64,000 nt of DNA from Bugula neritina (lineage: Eukaryota > Bryozoa > Gymnolaemata > Cheilostomatida > Bugulidae). Below the pieces are notes generated by a model. It was not told the origin of the DNA. It saw nothing but the letters and a program-made list of their open reading frames with translations, and searched no databases. The stretch's first letter is position 1. Each line of letters begins with the position of its first letter. This document shows positions 1-12,069 of the stretch, piece after piece. The DNA lies in contig OZ037767.1 of assembly GCA_964035545.1 (NCBI GenBank), forward strand, positions 26,645,628 to 26,709,627. The letters run 5' to 3'. The translations under genes and the position numbers were made by a program.

Positions 1-3000
1 AAGTGCTGGGATCCGTCCCCTAAGGGTTACTTCACAATACCCCGCCAGGAGCCAGTGCGGCCCATCGACCCCTCAGCGTGGGTGGCGCACACCACCGCCC
101 TTCAGCAACAGTGCAACCTGCAGAGAGGAGCTCCGCTAGCCTCTAGTATGGACACCATGTCAACCATCACCAGCAGCAGTCTCAGTAGCAGCATGCCAGA
201 CTCTCACCGTGAGTACACATGAGCAGGAGCTCAGTCTAAGACTACAGTAATGATTTTCACAGTCTAGGGGTTTAGAGGGTCTCTTATTGGCAGGTGCTTG
301 TGTTTAGACTCTAAGAAATGTATTTAGGGTATTTGAATTTTGTTAGTAGCCAAAAGCACCATATACTACAGAATAATACACATTGTACTACAGAATATTA
401 TACGGTATACTACAGTATATTATACAGTATGCTATACTCGTTGATGCTGTATACACACAGGGATGGGCTACCAATTACAAGATATTAGGCTGACAATTGA
501 AACTCCGATGGAGATTGTTGTACAGCGTATGGCTGCCCGGGATAGCGGACTGGAGATCAGAGACCGAATGTGGCTTAAAATAAATATCCAAAATGCTCTG
601 ATAGGTGAGAGTTGTCTCTACAATGAATAATTCAGAACTGAGTGACCTGCTTCTATGATTAAATCTGCTGTTAGCTGTACTAACACACTGCTAACATGGT
701 ATGTAGAGTTGTGTTCTCATGCACCTTGTCTCCGTCCTTTCAGGTTCAGAACTAGTCGACTGGCTGTATCAGCATGTTGATGGCTTCTCAGATCGGAGGG
801 AGGCCAGAAAATACGCAGCTAGCCTGCTGAAAAATGGCTACATCCGTCACACAGTACATAAAACGTCGTTCTCTGAGCAGTGCTATTATATCATAGGAGA
901 GGCCAAGTGCAATCTAAGTGAAGGTAGAATATAATAATATAATACATTTCGGTAGTCAAGTAAACCGGTTTTCTGCTGCTGTAAATTTCAAGTTAGCTCT
1001 GTGTTGAGCATTTGTTTCAGAAAGTAGTTCAACCTAGCAGGGTAAGTCGCTGTAAGCATATTATCCTCAACTAATACCACGTGTTCCAGCTCTTTCTCTG
1101 TACTCTTGGTACTCATTTCAGTTTATCTGCTGTCTTCAAACAGATATTTATGTTGGCGTTGTTGTTGTAGGCATGTCATCGCTGAGTATGTCAGATGAGC
1201 TGCCTGACAGCATATCAGAGAGAGCTGAGAATCTAGACATGGTACAGCCTCTACCACACCCTCAGCAGCAATGGAATAACACAATGTACAGGTAGCATAC
1301 CTTATCACCCAGTACCACAGGTGTAGTTCGCAAGTTGACTGTCCTAGACAAATGCTAAGTTCAAGTTCTCGCTTCTTTAGTCTATTTTGTGCTTTGATTA
1401 GTTTTTCTCTACTTTAAGAGCAAGTACACTTGAACTTCTTGGAAAGCACAAATATGGTCTCTCCTGAATTTGATAATCTAGAATGTTCTAATGTTACACT
1501 TCATTTGATTGGATGTATATAACCTGCTGTGTTTGTATTGTAGTGGATACAGCGGTTTCACATCAGTCAGTCAACCTCACGTCAATCATAATACCAATAA
1601 TTATCTTCCCCCACCTTATAGTTACGTCAACGATGCAGCCAGTTACCAAAGTCTGTCTCGGCCAATTCCCGGGCCGGCTAGTCAACACAGCTCAGGTTTG
1701 TTGTTTTACACTTACAGGAGCACACAATTCCTCTGTACAACTTGTTACAAATAGCATGCAAGTAATGATGACTCTTTATTTAGAATAATATAATAATCAG
1801 CTTTATAGTATAATGTTAGCATTATTGACAAATATTTCATTCTGGAATACAGATGTGATGTTACTGTGTTTGTGTGGTAGAGTGATATATGTAATTATTG
1901 TAATGTTAACATGAGTGTAAATAATACTATGTCGGTAATGACAATACCGCATTGACCTTCTAGTTGCATGGTGTTATTATAATGTAGCAGAGGACTGTTC
2001 ATGTAGTTGTACATGTACCTCAACATGCCTAGAATCTTCATCTCAAACAATGCCTACGTGCTGCTCTCTTTGTCAGCCCGCTGCCGATAAGGTAGCGGCA
2101 GCGGGTAATGGTAACCTACTTGGTTTATTAGAAGTGCTTTTGCATCGTCAGTTTACAATAGTTATGTTACAGGTTCAATTTTCTTTTGGAATATCATTTC
2201 TAAAGCACATCTAATGATTTAGGTGAATGTTTTGTCAACTAAAAAGAATCTTAGTTGTGTAGCAGGCTCACCATCTAATTTGTTTTCAATTATATATGAT
2301 TTTAGCAAACTGGTAGAATTAAAATAACAACATTAATCTTGTAGTATATGCAAGGTGAACTAGTAGAGTTATTGGTACATTATGTATGCTCTTCTACTGC
2401 CTCATTCACTGAATCTTTAGCATACATCTATATAAATGCAATATAACAGTTTCTCATTACATGTTCTTCTGAAACGCTGACTGATGTAAATGTTGTGTTG
2501 TATGGTAACAGGAAGTGGCAGCGCTAGTGGCAGCGGCAGATCTAGTAAAAGTAAAAAGAGCAAAGAGAAAGAGAAGTACCAGCGTCATGGCGGTAGTGGT
2601 CACAGTAGCAGTGAATCTGAGTCTATAAACAGTTTACAGAGACGCACCAATCACCTCCCTCCACACCTTCCACCGCCCCCTAGTGTACACAGCATGCAGA
2701 ACATTCAGAATACGGACTACCCCAATCTACCTCTCCCTCTGCCAGGTCTGTGCACTGATCAGCAGTTGTGCTCTCTTAGTCAGAAGCATCTGTTGGACTG
2801 TGTTATGTGCTCTTCTTGTTGTATACTTGATTTATTTGTTTCAAAGTAGGTGGCTATAATTTGTAGATACTGTACTAGTTAATAGCAGTGTAAGTTGGCA
2901 TCGTGTTGCTATGGTGACAGTGACATCTCGTCCAGCTTTCACCTCATATCCTGCCCATGTGTCTCATATTAACTACACGCCAGCCATGTGCTTCAATCAC

Positions 3001-3465
3001 TGTCTTAGTGCTGTCACCCTCTCAGTGTGTACATGTCCAACAATGCATGCCATTCATATGCGCACCTTTCGCTTGCTGCGATCCTGTACTACTTCCCACA
3101 TTAATTGTGTTTCCAGATTGGTAGTTGTGCTCTTTTCAGGGTCCAATACACTTTCTGTCACTGGTTACTAGTACACGTGCATCTATTTCTATGACTGTAT
3201 GATGTCATATCCTGTCTCGGCTCCTGCTCTTGTCTCGTTGCATGACTGGTCACATGTTCACCTGCATGCTATTTCACTCAGAACGTAACTTGTCGTTGCA
3301 GAGGGCAGTGAGAGGAGTTTTGCGATGACCGACACTACGGCTCAGACCTTACCTCCGCCACCCGGTGACCTTGGGAACATGTCTGTAGAGGTCAGTGGTA
3401 GTAAACACTCATTCCGCCAAGCAATGGGTAACCCATGTCAGGAATACTTCATAGATGTCATGTAG
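1..3465 (+). CDS. dvl: Dishevelled (C-terminal part, 5'-truncated by window)
   Basis: Cytoplasmic hub of Wnt signalling that links Frizzled to the beta-catenin and planar-polarity branches. Exons: <1-208, 461-604, 744-923, 1171-1291, 1544-1695, 2512-2745, 3302-3465; all junctions are GT-AG and in phase. The first exon opens with [14 protein letters not shown] and RPIDPSAW, the conserved stretch just after the PDZ domain. Exons 2-3 encode the DEP domain ([15 protein letters not shown], then [20 protein letters not shown]). Exons 4-6 are Ser/Pro-rich, with a Lys-rich [11 protein letters not shown] patch and a GSGSASGSG run. The last exon ends [17 protein letters not shown], the Dishevelled C-terminal signature. 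DIX and PDZ must lie to the left of the window. Family assignment is firm. Confidence 0.97.
355..437. repeat. degenerate TACTACAG-type repeat in Dishevelled intron
   Basis: Several imperfect copies built around tactacag/gaatatta lie upstream of the acceptor at 460. The copies contain CTACAG, which looks like an acceptor. This is a weak member of the splice-site-proximal repeat group described in the findings. Confidence 0.5.
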
Positions 3466-6400
3466 CGCTAACCACTTGTATCAACCTGTCGCCTGCACTC
3501 AGTATTAGCACTGCCTGACACCTGTTACCGGTTGGTGTGCTTACTGTACTCTATCTACGTACCTGCCTGCCATACTTACCTGCATCATGTTGTTAGTTAT
3601 AGCTCCAAGTTGTCTGCTTCTGTTACGCTGAAGTACTAGGGCTACGCATGGCTGCATGCCGAATGTCCATGTTCTGGCTTAGAAATGTGCGTTTTAGTGG
3701 TTTAAATGTAGTTGCATGTAGCCAAAGCCATTAATTTTAAGTAACTAACTACATATTTGCATCTGGTGAATAAAACTTGCAATGCCATCGTGATTTTTGC
3801 TTTCTGTTTTGCTGTTAAGCTTTACCCAATAATTTTTCCTTTCATATGCATCTAATTGACCTTTAGCTAATATAACTGTTGCAAGGTTTCCCTTGTACAG
3901 ATTTAATCTTATTTTGCAGTTGTTTGTTTTCATATTTTTTGGTTTTTGCTGCTAGAGCGCTTAAGAAAGTTGTGTGAGATCTGAAAAGGATTCTTAGACA
4001 AATGATTGACTGGGTAAATATTTTCTGAGATGACACAAAAGTGAACTCGTTGCTGGGGAACAAGTAAACCATCGGATTCCACTTTCTGGGCGCCCTATTC
4101 TTACTTTTCAGTCTTCTCAGAAAATACAACAGTTATATAAAGGCAGCTACTGTTTCAGGCAGACCTCAATCATTTACAAAGCAAATTATATACGAGCTGT
4201 TTAGTTGGCTGTGTAATTGTTTTCGCACTTCTTTCTACGGCATTACAAAATAAAATCAGATTCCGCATAGTTGTGCACATTGGTATGTTTATGCTACAAA
4301 TTGACATTTGAAACACTTTGCTTATCATGTCTATATATGTTACAGGCTCTTCTATTGGTTGATCAGATATAATATTCTTCTACTTGGCTGTAAATATCCA
4401 CTCTCGTCATCTACCACTGTTTAGTACAGAATATGACCTTCGTTATTTATCAGCCGAATTCAAATGTAAATTCGTAATTTTTACTCTTACAGATATTATA
4501 TTGTAATCGATATTTATAAAGTTTTTATTACTACTTTTGTTGATATTTGTTTTTGAATAGCCAAACTTTCTTTTGTTGAATGAAATGAACTGCATGTACT
4601 ATAAATTATATACATGTGTATTATTGTAATTTTTATTAGCAACTGATTGCTACTAGTTAAATTTACAGCTTGTAACATGACTTTTATATCATCTTTGTTA
4701 GATATTATACAGTCCCTTTTACCTCTAGTATCTTCCTGCTAGGCTAGCCATGAAATGTATATCATTGTTTGGAAATTATAATTTTATACGTTAATATTTT
4801 GTGCATATAAAATGTATATACATTATGCATGTGGTTGCCTGAATTTGCTCTGAAATTTATACAATGTCAATACAGCAATGCTTTCAAATGACTTAGAAGA
4901 TCCTCCAGTTTCTTCTCCTTATTTATACAGATAATATGTTTTAAATTGTTTGTAAATTATTTAAAATATATGGTATTTAGTATAAAAGAGTTATTGGGTT
5001 AAATTCAGTTTGCTGTTCATTATGACTTGCAAGCTTTTGAGTGCTCAAGAACCTAACCATAATTGCACATAGTTCAGCATAAATAAGTTTTTGGTGCATT
5101 GTTAGATACCAGCAGGCCAATAAGGAGATGCATGCCATTTAATCCTAATGTCATTGATCAATTAAAGCTTAGAACACCAATTAGGCATACCAGCACATAC
5201 GACTTAATATTCAGGCACAAGTCCACTCAATCAGGTAGGTACATTGTAGAATTAACAGGTTGTTTATTTCATAATTGAGTTTCATTTTGCTTTTCACAAG
5301 TTGATAAGCTTGGTTAATGCTGGTGTCTTTCTTGAACCGTGGTTTCATAATAGCTCTTAGAAGATGCATTGTGTAGACTGTAGATCATGGAACTATAGCC
5401 TATAACTGGAAATTATGAAGTTTTAGTTCATTGGTGTAGATGTTGAGCGTGTGCGTTTATCTATAGATTTATCTTCTCTCACTTTAAAAGAAATCTTAAA
5501 AGTGGAACAGAAGAATAGCCGAGTTGTAGTTTTCGTATCCTAGCAATTACCAGTTCTGACGGTTGTCCGCGAATACGTCCGAGTTTTCTTTACTTTCCTA
5601 CTTTACTTAGATATTAAGGTTAAGTTTGCCAAACATCCGGAGATTTTCAGTACAGCCAATTCTTAAAACATTCCTCCTAAGGTTGTTTTAAATCTTAAGA
5701 AATTAATTAGGCTCTTATAGGAAAATTAAGTTTATGTAATACATGCTTAAGCACTAGATATTATAGACAAACATAAGAATAATTATATGCTAATACCAAT
5801 ATTTGAAGAATTAGTAATTTAAATTTAGTGATTCAGTCATAGTCATTACTCATTACAGTCATTGGTCATTACTCATTATTCATTAGTCATTACCATTAGA
5901 CTTAAAGTTTAAAGTTTAAACAAATTAAAATTACTGTTAGTAGTTAACAGTTAGTGAGCTGCAGGTGACATGCATTTGTAAATTACGGATGATATTTACA
6001 AAATTAAACTAGCAACATTTATACGATAGTTGGCAAATGTCATGGCATTGGCTGCTCAAATCTTGTTTTCGAGTGCTAGTTTACCCAATCATAAGTCTGA
6101 AATATATGATTTTGATTCAATGACCATAAACATTGTTATGCTTATCAGCATCATATTGCCGTTTTTAGTTACTTTAAATAGTTTTAGTTACTTAATATAA
6201 TAATAATACCAAGTAGCATAACAACTTTAAAATGGAATAAGAAATTCATTTTTAGGATAATCATAATGACAATGATAATTCAAACTAAAATCGATTTTAT
6301 TTTATAAAAAATATTGATATCCTGTAAGTTTATGCAATACATTGTCTATAAGCATTTGAATCTAAGTTGAGTCAACTTCACAAATTTAAAGCTTATGTTT

Positions 6401-7144
6401 AGTCATGGATTTTGCAACCTGTCAAGTCAAGTTGATAACACTTTTTGCTCTGTCAATGTGTTTTTTAGTTTTGATAATTTTTGCTATTAGTATTAATGGT
6501 TTTGGCAAGTTGGAGTTTCTGCAGAAATATTTTTATTCTGCTTCAGTAATATGAAATGGTTTGAGACAAGTAAAAATTCAGCACAACTTAGCTAAAGGAA
6601 AAAATATCTTAATCAGGTTAAACGTCATATCATCAAGTACCCAAAGCTATTGGATAGCTTTGAATATTTGACTATGTTTTGAGTTTAGAAAAAGTATTGT
6701 GTTTTATTTATTATTAACTGAAACCAAAAAACATAGTGCTTAGACTTCAATTATATTGGCAAATAACCATAATGAATTAATATTTAAAGCATAAGAGAAT
6801 GTTATTTTCATCATTAATATATTTTTTTCTTTATTTTACTAATTTTCAAGTGTTATCCTTTATAAGCAATACATAAGCTTTTATATTTAAGAAAGAGTGT
6901 GTAAGTGGAGCTTTTTAGCAGGTGACGTTTCTTATTGTAAAACACAATAAAATACCTTATTTGTTAAATGCAGAAAATAATAAAAATGATTTTGCACAAA
7001 GTAGTGATACTCTTGCACTGTTTTACACAGTTTACCTTAAGTGTTAGAAATCATATGATTATAGTGAACTGGATTTGTTTTCAATTGTGAACAATTAAGC
7101 AGGGATAGTAAGAGTAAACTAATTTATGTTATTGTTTTTAGAAG
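3466..7144. other. intergenic, AT-rich, no gene seen
   Basis: Holds the Dishevelled 3' UTR (an AATAAA occurs near 3767) and then about 3.3 kb of very AT-rich DNA. No reading frame with coding character is visible on either strand. A short simple repeat of CATTACTCATTA type lies at about 5826-5895. Confidence 0.7.
5826..5895. repeat. simple repeat, (C/T)ATTA-(C/G)TCATTA type
   Basis: Imperfect repetitions of cattactcatta / cattagtcatta in intergenic DNA. No function is visible. Confidence 0.6.
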
Positions 7145-7828
7145 ATGAATGGAATTGGTAGAGAGCTTCGACCTGTTCTTCAGCCTATAAAATCCGTGAA
7201 AGTTGGTATTTTAGGGTCAAACAATATAGTGCTAAATGGCTGCAAATTGTTAGACATCACATTTTCTGACAATGATCAAAGTCTAGTTCACATAAGTGCA
7301 ATTGAATTCACCAATCGCTATACAGGAACAGTTGTGATTTCAGGAAAATATAAAGTTCTGCAGTCACCTTCAAATACAGATAGTTTTAGATTGGAATGGC
7401 GAAAACTTATAACAAAACGGCTGATGCCCAAGTACCATTATGTCACTGGAGCTGAATCAAGATTTCTTATAAGGTCAACCGAGTTTTTGACTGATGCCGT
7501 AGATATCTGCGCTCTGAGAATTGTGCTACAGCAGCCGTCAGTACAGTTTTCTGATTTTTCCATTGAAAACTTGAAAGTGTACACAGAAAGCGCATCTAAA
7601 AATCTTCCAGACTCAGTTGCTAAATTATTGACCATTAAATGTGGGGACAGTTCAACTCATTTAAGCCAGACTTATAAAGATTTCCCACCATCAGTTGAAA
7701 AAGTATCATCACTACTACAAAGGATGTGGTCATTGGGTAAAAAATGCCATGATCTTAATCACACAAATATTCATATACAGAGATTTGACAAAGATGGATG
7801 TTACGATATAAATTTACTATCATATTGA
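7145..7828 (+). CDS. NICN1: Nicolin-1 (tubulin polyglutamylase complex subunit)
   Basis: Intronless ORF of 227 aa, close to the roughly 213 aa of vertebrate NICN1. The family is the small p24 subunit that co-purifies with the TTLL1 tubulin polyglutamylase complex, so a role at microtubules is inferred. Recognised from the block LRIVLQQPSVQFSDFSIENL, the SSLLQRMWSL segment and the highly conserved C-terminus RFDKDGCYDINLLSY. No signal peptide or membrane segment is seen. The start at 7145 is the first ATG. It is preceded at once by a T-rich tract ending in TTTTTAGAAG, which looks like a splice acceptor, so a 5' UTR intron or spliced leader is possible. A polyadenylation signal follows at 7916. 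Confidence 0.93.
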   Translation: MNGIGRELRPVLQPIKSVKVGILGSNNIVLNGCKLLDITFSDNDQSLVHISAIEFTNRYTGTVVISGKYKVLQSPSNTDSFRLEWRKLITKRLMPKYHYVTGAESRFLIRSTEFLTDAVDICALRIVLQQPSVQFSDFSIENLKVYTESASKNLPDSVAKLLTIKCGDSSTHLSQTYKDFPPSVEKVSSLLQRMWSLGKKCHDLNHTNIHIQRFDKDGCYDINLLSY

Positions 7829-7915
7829 TAACAATAGAGCTGATTTAAATTTTCAGTTTTATTGTATCAAACAAACCAAAGATATTCTTACATTTTTTTT
7901 TGTTTATATACAATG

Positions 7916-7921
7916 AATAAA
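7916..7921 (+). terminator. polyadenylation signal AATAAA of NICN1
   Basis: A canonical AATAAA lies about 90 bp after the NICN1 stop. Confidence 0.6.
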
Positions 7922-8375
7922 GAAATAACATATATTTTATACTTAATGGACAGTGTGGAATATAATTTTATAAAGCTTTTAGATATGTTAAATTGTAAAT
8001 AGTGGGTGTTTTTATATATTTTTTCAAATATAGAATTGAGGTGCAGAAGCAAAATAAGTTTTATAAATTTTTTACTACATCAAATCTATGCTATTATGTT
8101 GTCAAAGGTCAAAAACAACCTTTGATAGAAAAATCACTAAAAATATAGTCACATAAAACTTCTGTGTATATATATATATATCACAAAATAAAACCTTCCT
8201 AAAAATAAAAGTGTATAACAGTGTATAATAGGCCTAAAAAGTGTAGAGGCTTGTATAATAAATATATGACTAAGAGAAATAATTGCACTAAATGAGAGTA
8301 AACAGTGGAACAGTAAACATTGAAAATTTCATTTCAGCACCTAATAAATTCACATCTCGGGACATAGCAGCTAAT

Positions 8376-11006
8376 CTAAATATCGGCCAATTCAGTTAAA
8401 TCACCTTCACACAGCATAGAACTAGGTGATATTTCTTGTAGAGTACTAGGTGAGATAGAGTAACTCTCCGAGGTGGTTGTACAGCTCTGACTATCCTGTG
8501 AACAACTTACAACTGTATTACAGCTGATATCAACCAACTCCGACCGATCTCCATCCTCAACTGGCAACGTAACTGATCCTAGAAACACATAGAAAATATC
8601 AATCTGGGTTGTTCATTTTTTACGACACAATATATGTCACTATGAGCTGATCGATATTGAGATGTATAGATAGAAGTGCGAATTTTGTAGCCTGTTCTTA
8701 ATAGCGTAAGTTAAATGATTCATATTGGTACTTACCAACAGACTTGACTTCACTGGGCTGCGTAGTCATTGGTATGTCATTGGGGGTAAACATGTCCTTA
8801 CACAAAACACTACCATCACCAGACGCGGCATTTGCACCTATCCCAGGGTACACCGGCCCATAGCAACCAGCATCCATGTAGCCAATAGGTGAGTAAAACC
8901 CACTACAATCTCTAAAGAAAATCCACAAAATAAATTTGTAACAAATAGTTATAGCATGGTCTTTAAAATATGATATAGTATAATTCTATAGATTGTTAAT
9001 GGTGTAGAAACCAAATTAAAGAAAGCTTTATATATATTTGTGCCTAGTATAATACTAACCCAGGCACCAGACAAGGCTGGGGCACAACAGGCTCATTGGT
9101 GAGGTGAGCATCATAGTTGGGAGAGAAATAGAACATGGATGGGTGGTATGATATGGGGGCGAATCCTTGGGCAGCAGCAATGGGATCTGTAGTCCCTACA
9201 AATAAGTAAATATTTAGGAATATGATGGTAAGCAGAAAAATTCACATCTCTATCAAGTAAACTTGGCCATTTGGTTGAATTGCAGCACTGCACACTCCCA
9301 ACTGTTTTAAACTCGGGCACATGATTTAGATACCAAATTCAAGAACAACTAACTAAATAGTCTTTATTTAACTACAACATTATTATTCTCAACAGCTTCC
9401 AGCCACAAACTTACAGTGTGCTTCCGGGCAGCAGTATGAGTCCGCAGGAGTACAGCCACCACAGCAAGTCAGCATACAATCAGCAGACGTGTTGATAGGG
9501 GGGACAAACCCTGGAGCAGCAGTCATGCCACACCTTCCCTCTCCACAGGGGCCAGGGAGCATAGAACTAGATCCAGTAACACTGATTGGTACACCATGGA
9601 CTACGTGGTTGGTAGAAGATTTCTTCGGGGCGGCGGAGCCAACATAGCTCTCCATGATTTGCTCTTTCTGGCAACATAAAATGGCTATACAAAATTCAAA
9701 TAACTTTTTAAGTTTTCAGCATATTAAGTTATCAGAGTTGTAGTTACAACATGCATCTATCTTATTAGGTATAAATATGTTTATATGTGGCACCTTCGCA
9801 GCAGATAGTCTATTATCATCTTTTTTTGCTGAAGTTGAACCCTTTGGTCTGCCTACTTCTCCTTTTTTACGATTGTTGCTTAGTCTCTGAGCATCAGCTG
9901 ACTGTCTAGTTGACCTGAATACACCTTGCTGCCGTAACCTTTGCTCTCTTCTAGCTTTTTTCAATTTGCGGGCATGTCCAGGGCAGTACTGGTAGTCTAT
10001 GATTAGCAGGTACAAACTTGTAGTTTATTTCTCTAATAACTAACATGACTACTGCTCGATGTAGCATGTTTGTAAGCTTCTTTATTTTAAATAAACATCT
10101 GTCTATAGAAAACATTATACTGAATTATTTTACAAAAAAAACTGAGCAAAATTCAAATAACTAAAAACTGAGAAATACTTGGATATTTTCTTCGATGCTC
10201 CAAATCTTCACGGTGAGCCATGTCATGGTATTTCTTTCTTAAATCATCAGACAACTCTTTCCACGCTGCACCAAGCCTTTTAAATATCAACAAAATATTT
10301 GAACAAAATAAAAAACATTATATAACAGAAAAAAATAGAATACCTAGTAACAACTTGAATATAACATTTTGCATTACCTCGAACTAATCATGTTATTGGG
10401 CTCTCCTGGAAACTCTCTTTTCAGCTCTTTGCGTTTCTCATTTGAGAATATCATGAAAGCATTCAATGGTCTAGGAATTTTTTTCAGCTCTCCATCAATA
10501 TATTGCACTAGAAAATAGAATCAAGTAACATAACGTATGCATTTACTTTATCATTCAGTACCTATAGAAAAACTGAAGGAATTTTGTCAAAAATGTAGAA
10601 CTAGATCTATATAATAAGATACTAATAGTAATATTTAATTATTCACTAGACTCATGGTTAAACTTTAGTATTTCACATTATTTAAACACAAAATAATCAA
10701 TTAAACTAATTTCTAATCCTACTTGCTAAAAAATAAAATTCAAGATTAAGAAATGTTATTCTTCCCACTTTCACTTTGGGCTTGCTTAATTAAATATTAC
10801 TACTCACTGTTTCCTCTAATGATAGAATCTGAAAGCATAGAGCTTGGACCTTCCATTGGATCATCATGTTGATATTCATTGGCCAGAATACGAATGTGCT
10901 CGCTTTGTTGAATAACAGTGGTTTGATAACCAAAGTTAGAGTGGTTGTTCAACTGTTGGTTGTGATGACTTATTTGTTGTTGAAACTGTATTGAGTCTGA
11001 AGACAT
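8376..11006 (-). CDS. Sox-like HMG-box transcription factor
   Basis: Probable sequence-specific nuclear DNA-binding protein of 465 aa. Exons on the minus strand: 11006-10808, 10507-10378, 10276-10179, 9996-9794, 9667-9415, 9195-9060, 8911-8736, 8578-8376; all GT-AG and in phase. A Gln-rich N-terminus (QFQQQ, QQLNNH) precedes one HMG box at about residues 77-150: RPLNAFMIFSNEKRKEL, then SSRLGAAWKELSDDLRKKY, then KYPNYQY. This follows the Sox pattern (RPMNAFMVW, ISKRLGAEWK, PDYKY) but with F for W after FMI and with PGHARKLKKAR where Sox has RPRRK. A basic tail with GRPKG, like an AT-hook, follows. The rest is Ser/Pro/Cys-rich (CCGGC, YCCPEAHC) and acidic at the end. Members of TCF/LEF and CIC/HBP1 fit less well. 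The subgroup is not assignable by eye. Confidence 0.88.
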
Positions 11007-11431
11007 TGTTTCTAAATCAATCGTTTGTTAGACTTTGATGACAATGGTTTTAGTAGTTTGTTTTCAATGTGAAGTGCAAAAAAATGATTGTATAGTATTT
11101 GATTGTTTGAAATGTTGCTAAGACGCTGTCTTTGTGCAAAGTCACAAAGTTACATCGCTGCGCCATCACACTCAATGCGAGACTACAAACTGAAAGTGAA
11201 ACAGCCTGCACCCAGTATCCGCAGGTGTAGAGCAGCCTGATTTGCAGTTGATAAACTCGCGTTTAAGTAACGTTATCATAATGTTAAAATTCTGCTTTTT
11301 TTATTTTACTATGAGTAAATAAATGTCTCCAATGGGTGATGTGACCTCTCCTAAACGAACACAACAACTTTACTAGTTATGGTCGTAATGATCAGGGTGA
11401 TTGAAGTCGTAGCGCGGGTTTTATTTTTAAA
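11007..11431. promoter_or_regulatory. putative shared promoter region between divergent transcripts
   Basis: 425 bp separates the HMG-box start (minus) from the next plus-strand ATG. It is locally richer in G+C than its surroundings (about 11130-11260). No clear TATA box is identified. This is inferred from position only. Confidence 0.35.
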
Positions 11432-11587
11432 ATGACTGCAGTCCTTGTTTCTTTACGCGAAAGGCTAGAAAGTGGGGCTCTGATTAAAAAACGAGGTTAC
11501 TATTCTGTTGGAAATGAAAATCGCTTAAAGCAACACTGGGTTGGGGCATCTCAAGTTACGAGTCGGGATTTAAATTTGAGAAAATGA
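11432..11587 (+). CDS. small hypothetical ORF (51 aa)
   Basis: Starts MTAVLVSLRERLESG and ends in the sequence ATGA, so its stop overlaps the ATG of the next ORF by 4 nt. It is short, has a plausible basic soluble composition and was not recognised. It could be an upstream ORF, a first exon of something not found, or chance. The position 5' of FATP and divergent from the HMG gene is the only support for transcription. Confidence 0.25.
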   Translation: MTAVLVSLRERLESGALIKKRGYYSVGNENRLKQHWVGASQVTSRDLNLRK

Positions 11588-11919
11588 CGAGTCTACAAAT
11601 ACTGTACTCAATTACCCCTTACTCCGTGCGGTTTCTAAGTACTCTCTTTAAAAATTACACCCGTTGTCAATCGAATATTGTTTACATTCCCAGATTATCA
11701 TTCATTCGCTTGATTCCAAAGTTCAAAGTAACCCATTATTATAATTACAAAAAAGTATTTTACCATCAGAAGATTTTGATATTTGTTTTCAAATCATCAA
11801 CCATAAAAGTTGATAAAAGAGTTGCTATTATTTTTAGTGTAAAGTCGCCTAAAGTTAGTTATTTACTGTTGAACACAGGCTACTGGCTAGTAATAGCTGT
11901 AGGCGTAACAACCTTTTGA
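11584..11919 (+). CDS. hypothetical ORF (111 aa), doubtful
   Basis: Rich in Tyr, Lys and Phe, with hydrophobic stretches near the end (LLLNTGYWLVIAVGV). No family was recognised. It overlaps the preceding 51-aa ORF by ATGA. The composition could simply reflect AT-rich DNA, and no splice signals place it in a larger gene. Confidence 0.15.
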   Translation: MTSLQILYSITPYSVRFLSTLFKNYTRCQSNIVYIPRLSFIRLIPKFKVTHYYNYKKVFYHQKILIFVFKSSTIKVDKRVAIIFSVKSPKVSYLLLNTGYWLVIAVGVTTF

Positions 11920-12069
11920 CTCTGACTTCTGGGGTTGATGGTGATGGGACCATATTGATATTGACAGTTGAAAATCGTCGGTATAAATGGTTTGTTATCG
12001 GAATCAGTTTTAATCAAAGTACAAAGTACACGCTTAGTTGATGTAGCCGAGTGATAACGTGATGTCATT

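Noticed and set aside
3745-4129. Minus-strand ORFs of 62 and 88 aa downstream of Dishevelled
   Set aside because: No recognisable motif or splice partners; intergenic AT-rich DNA.
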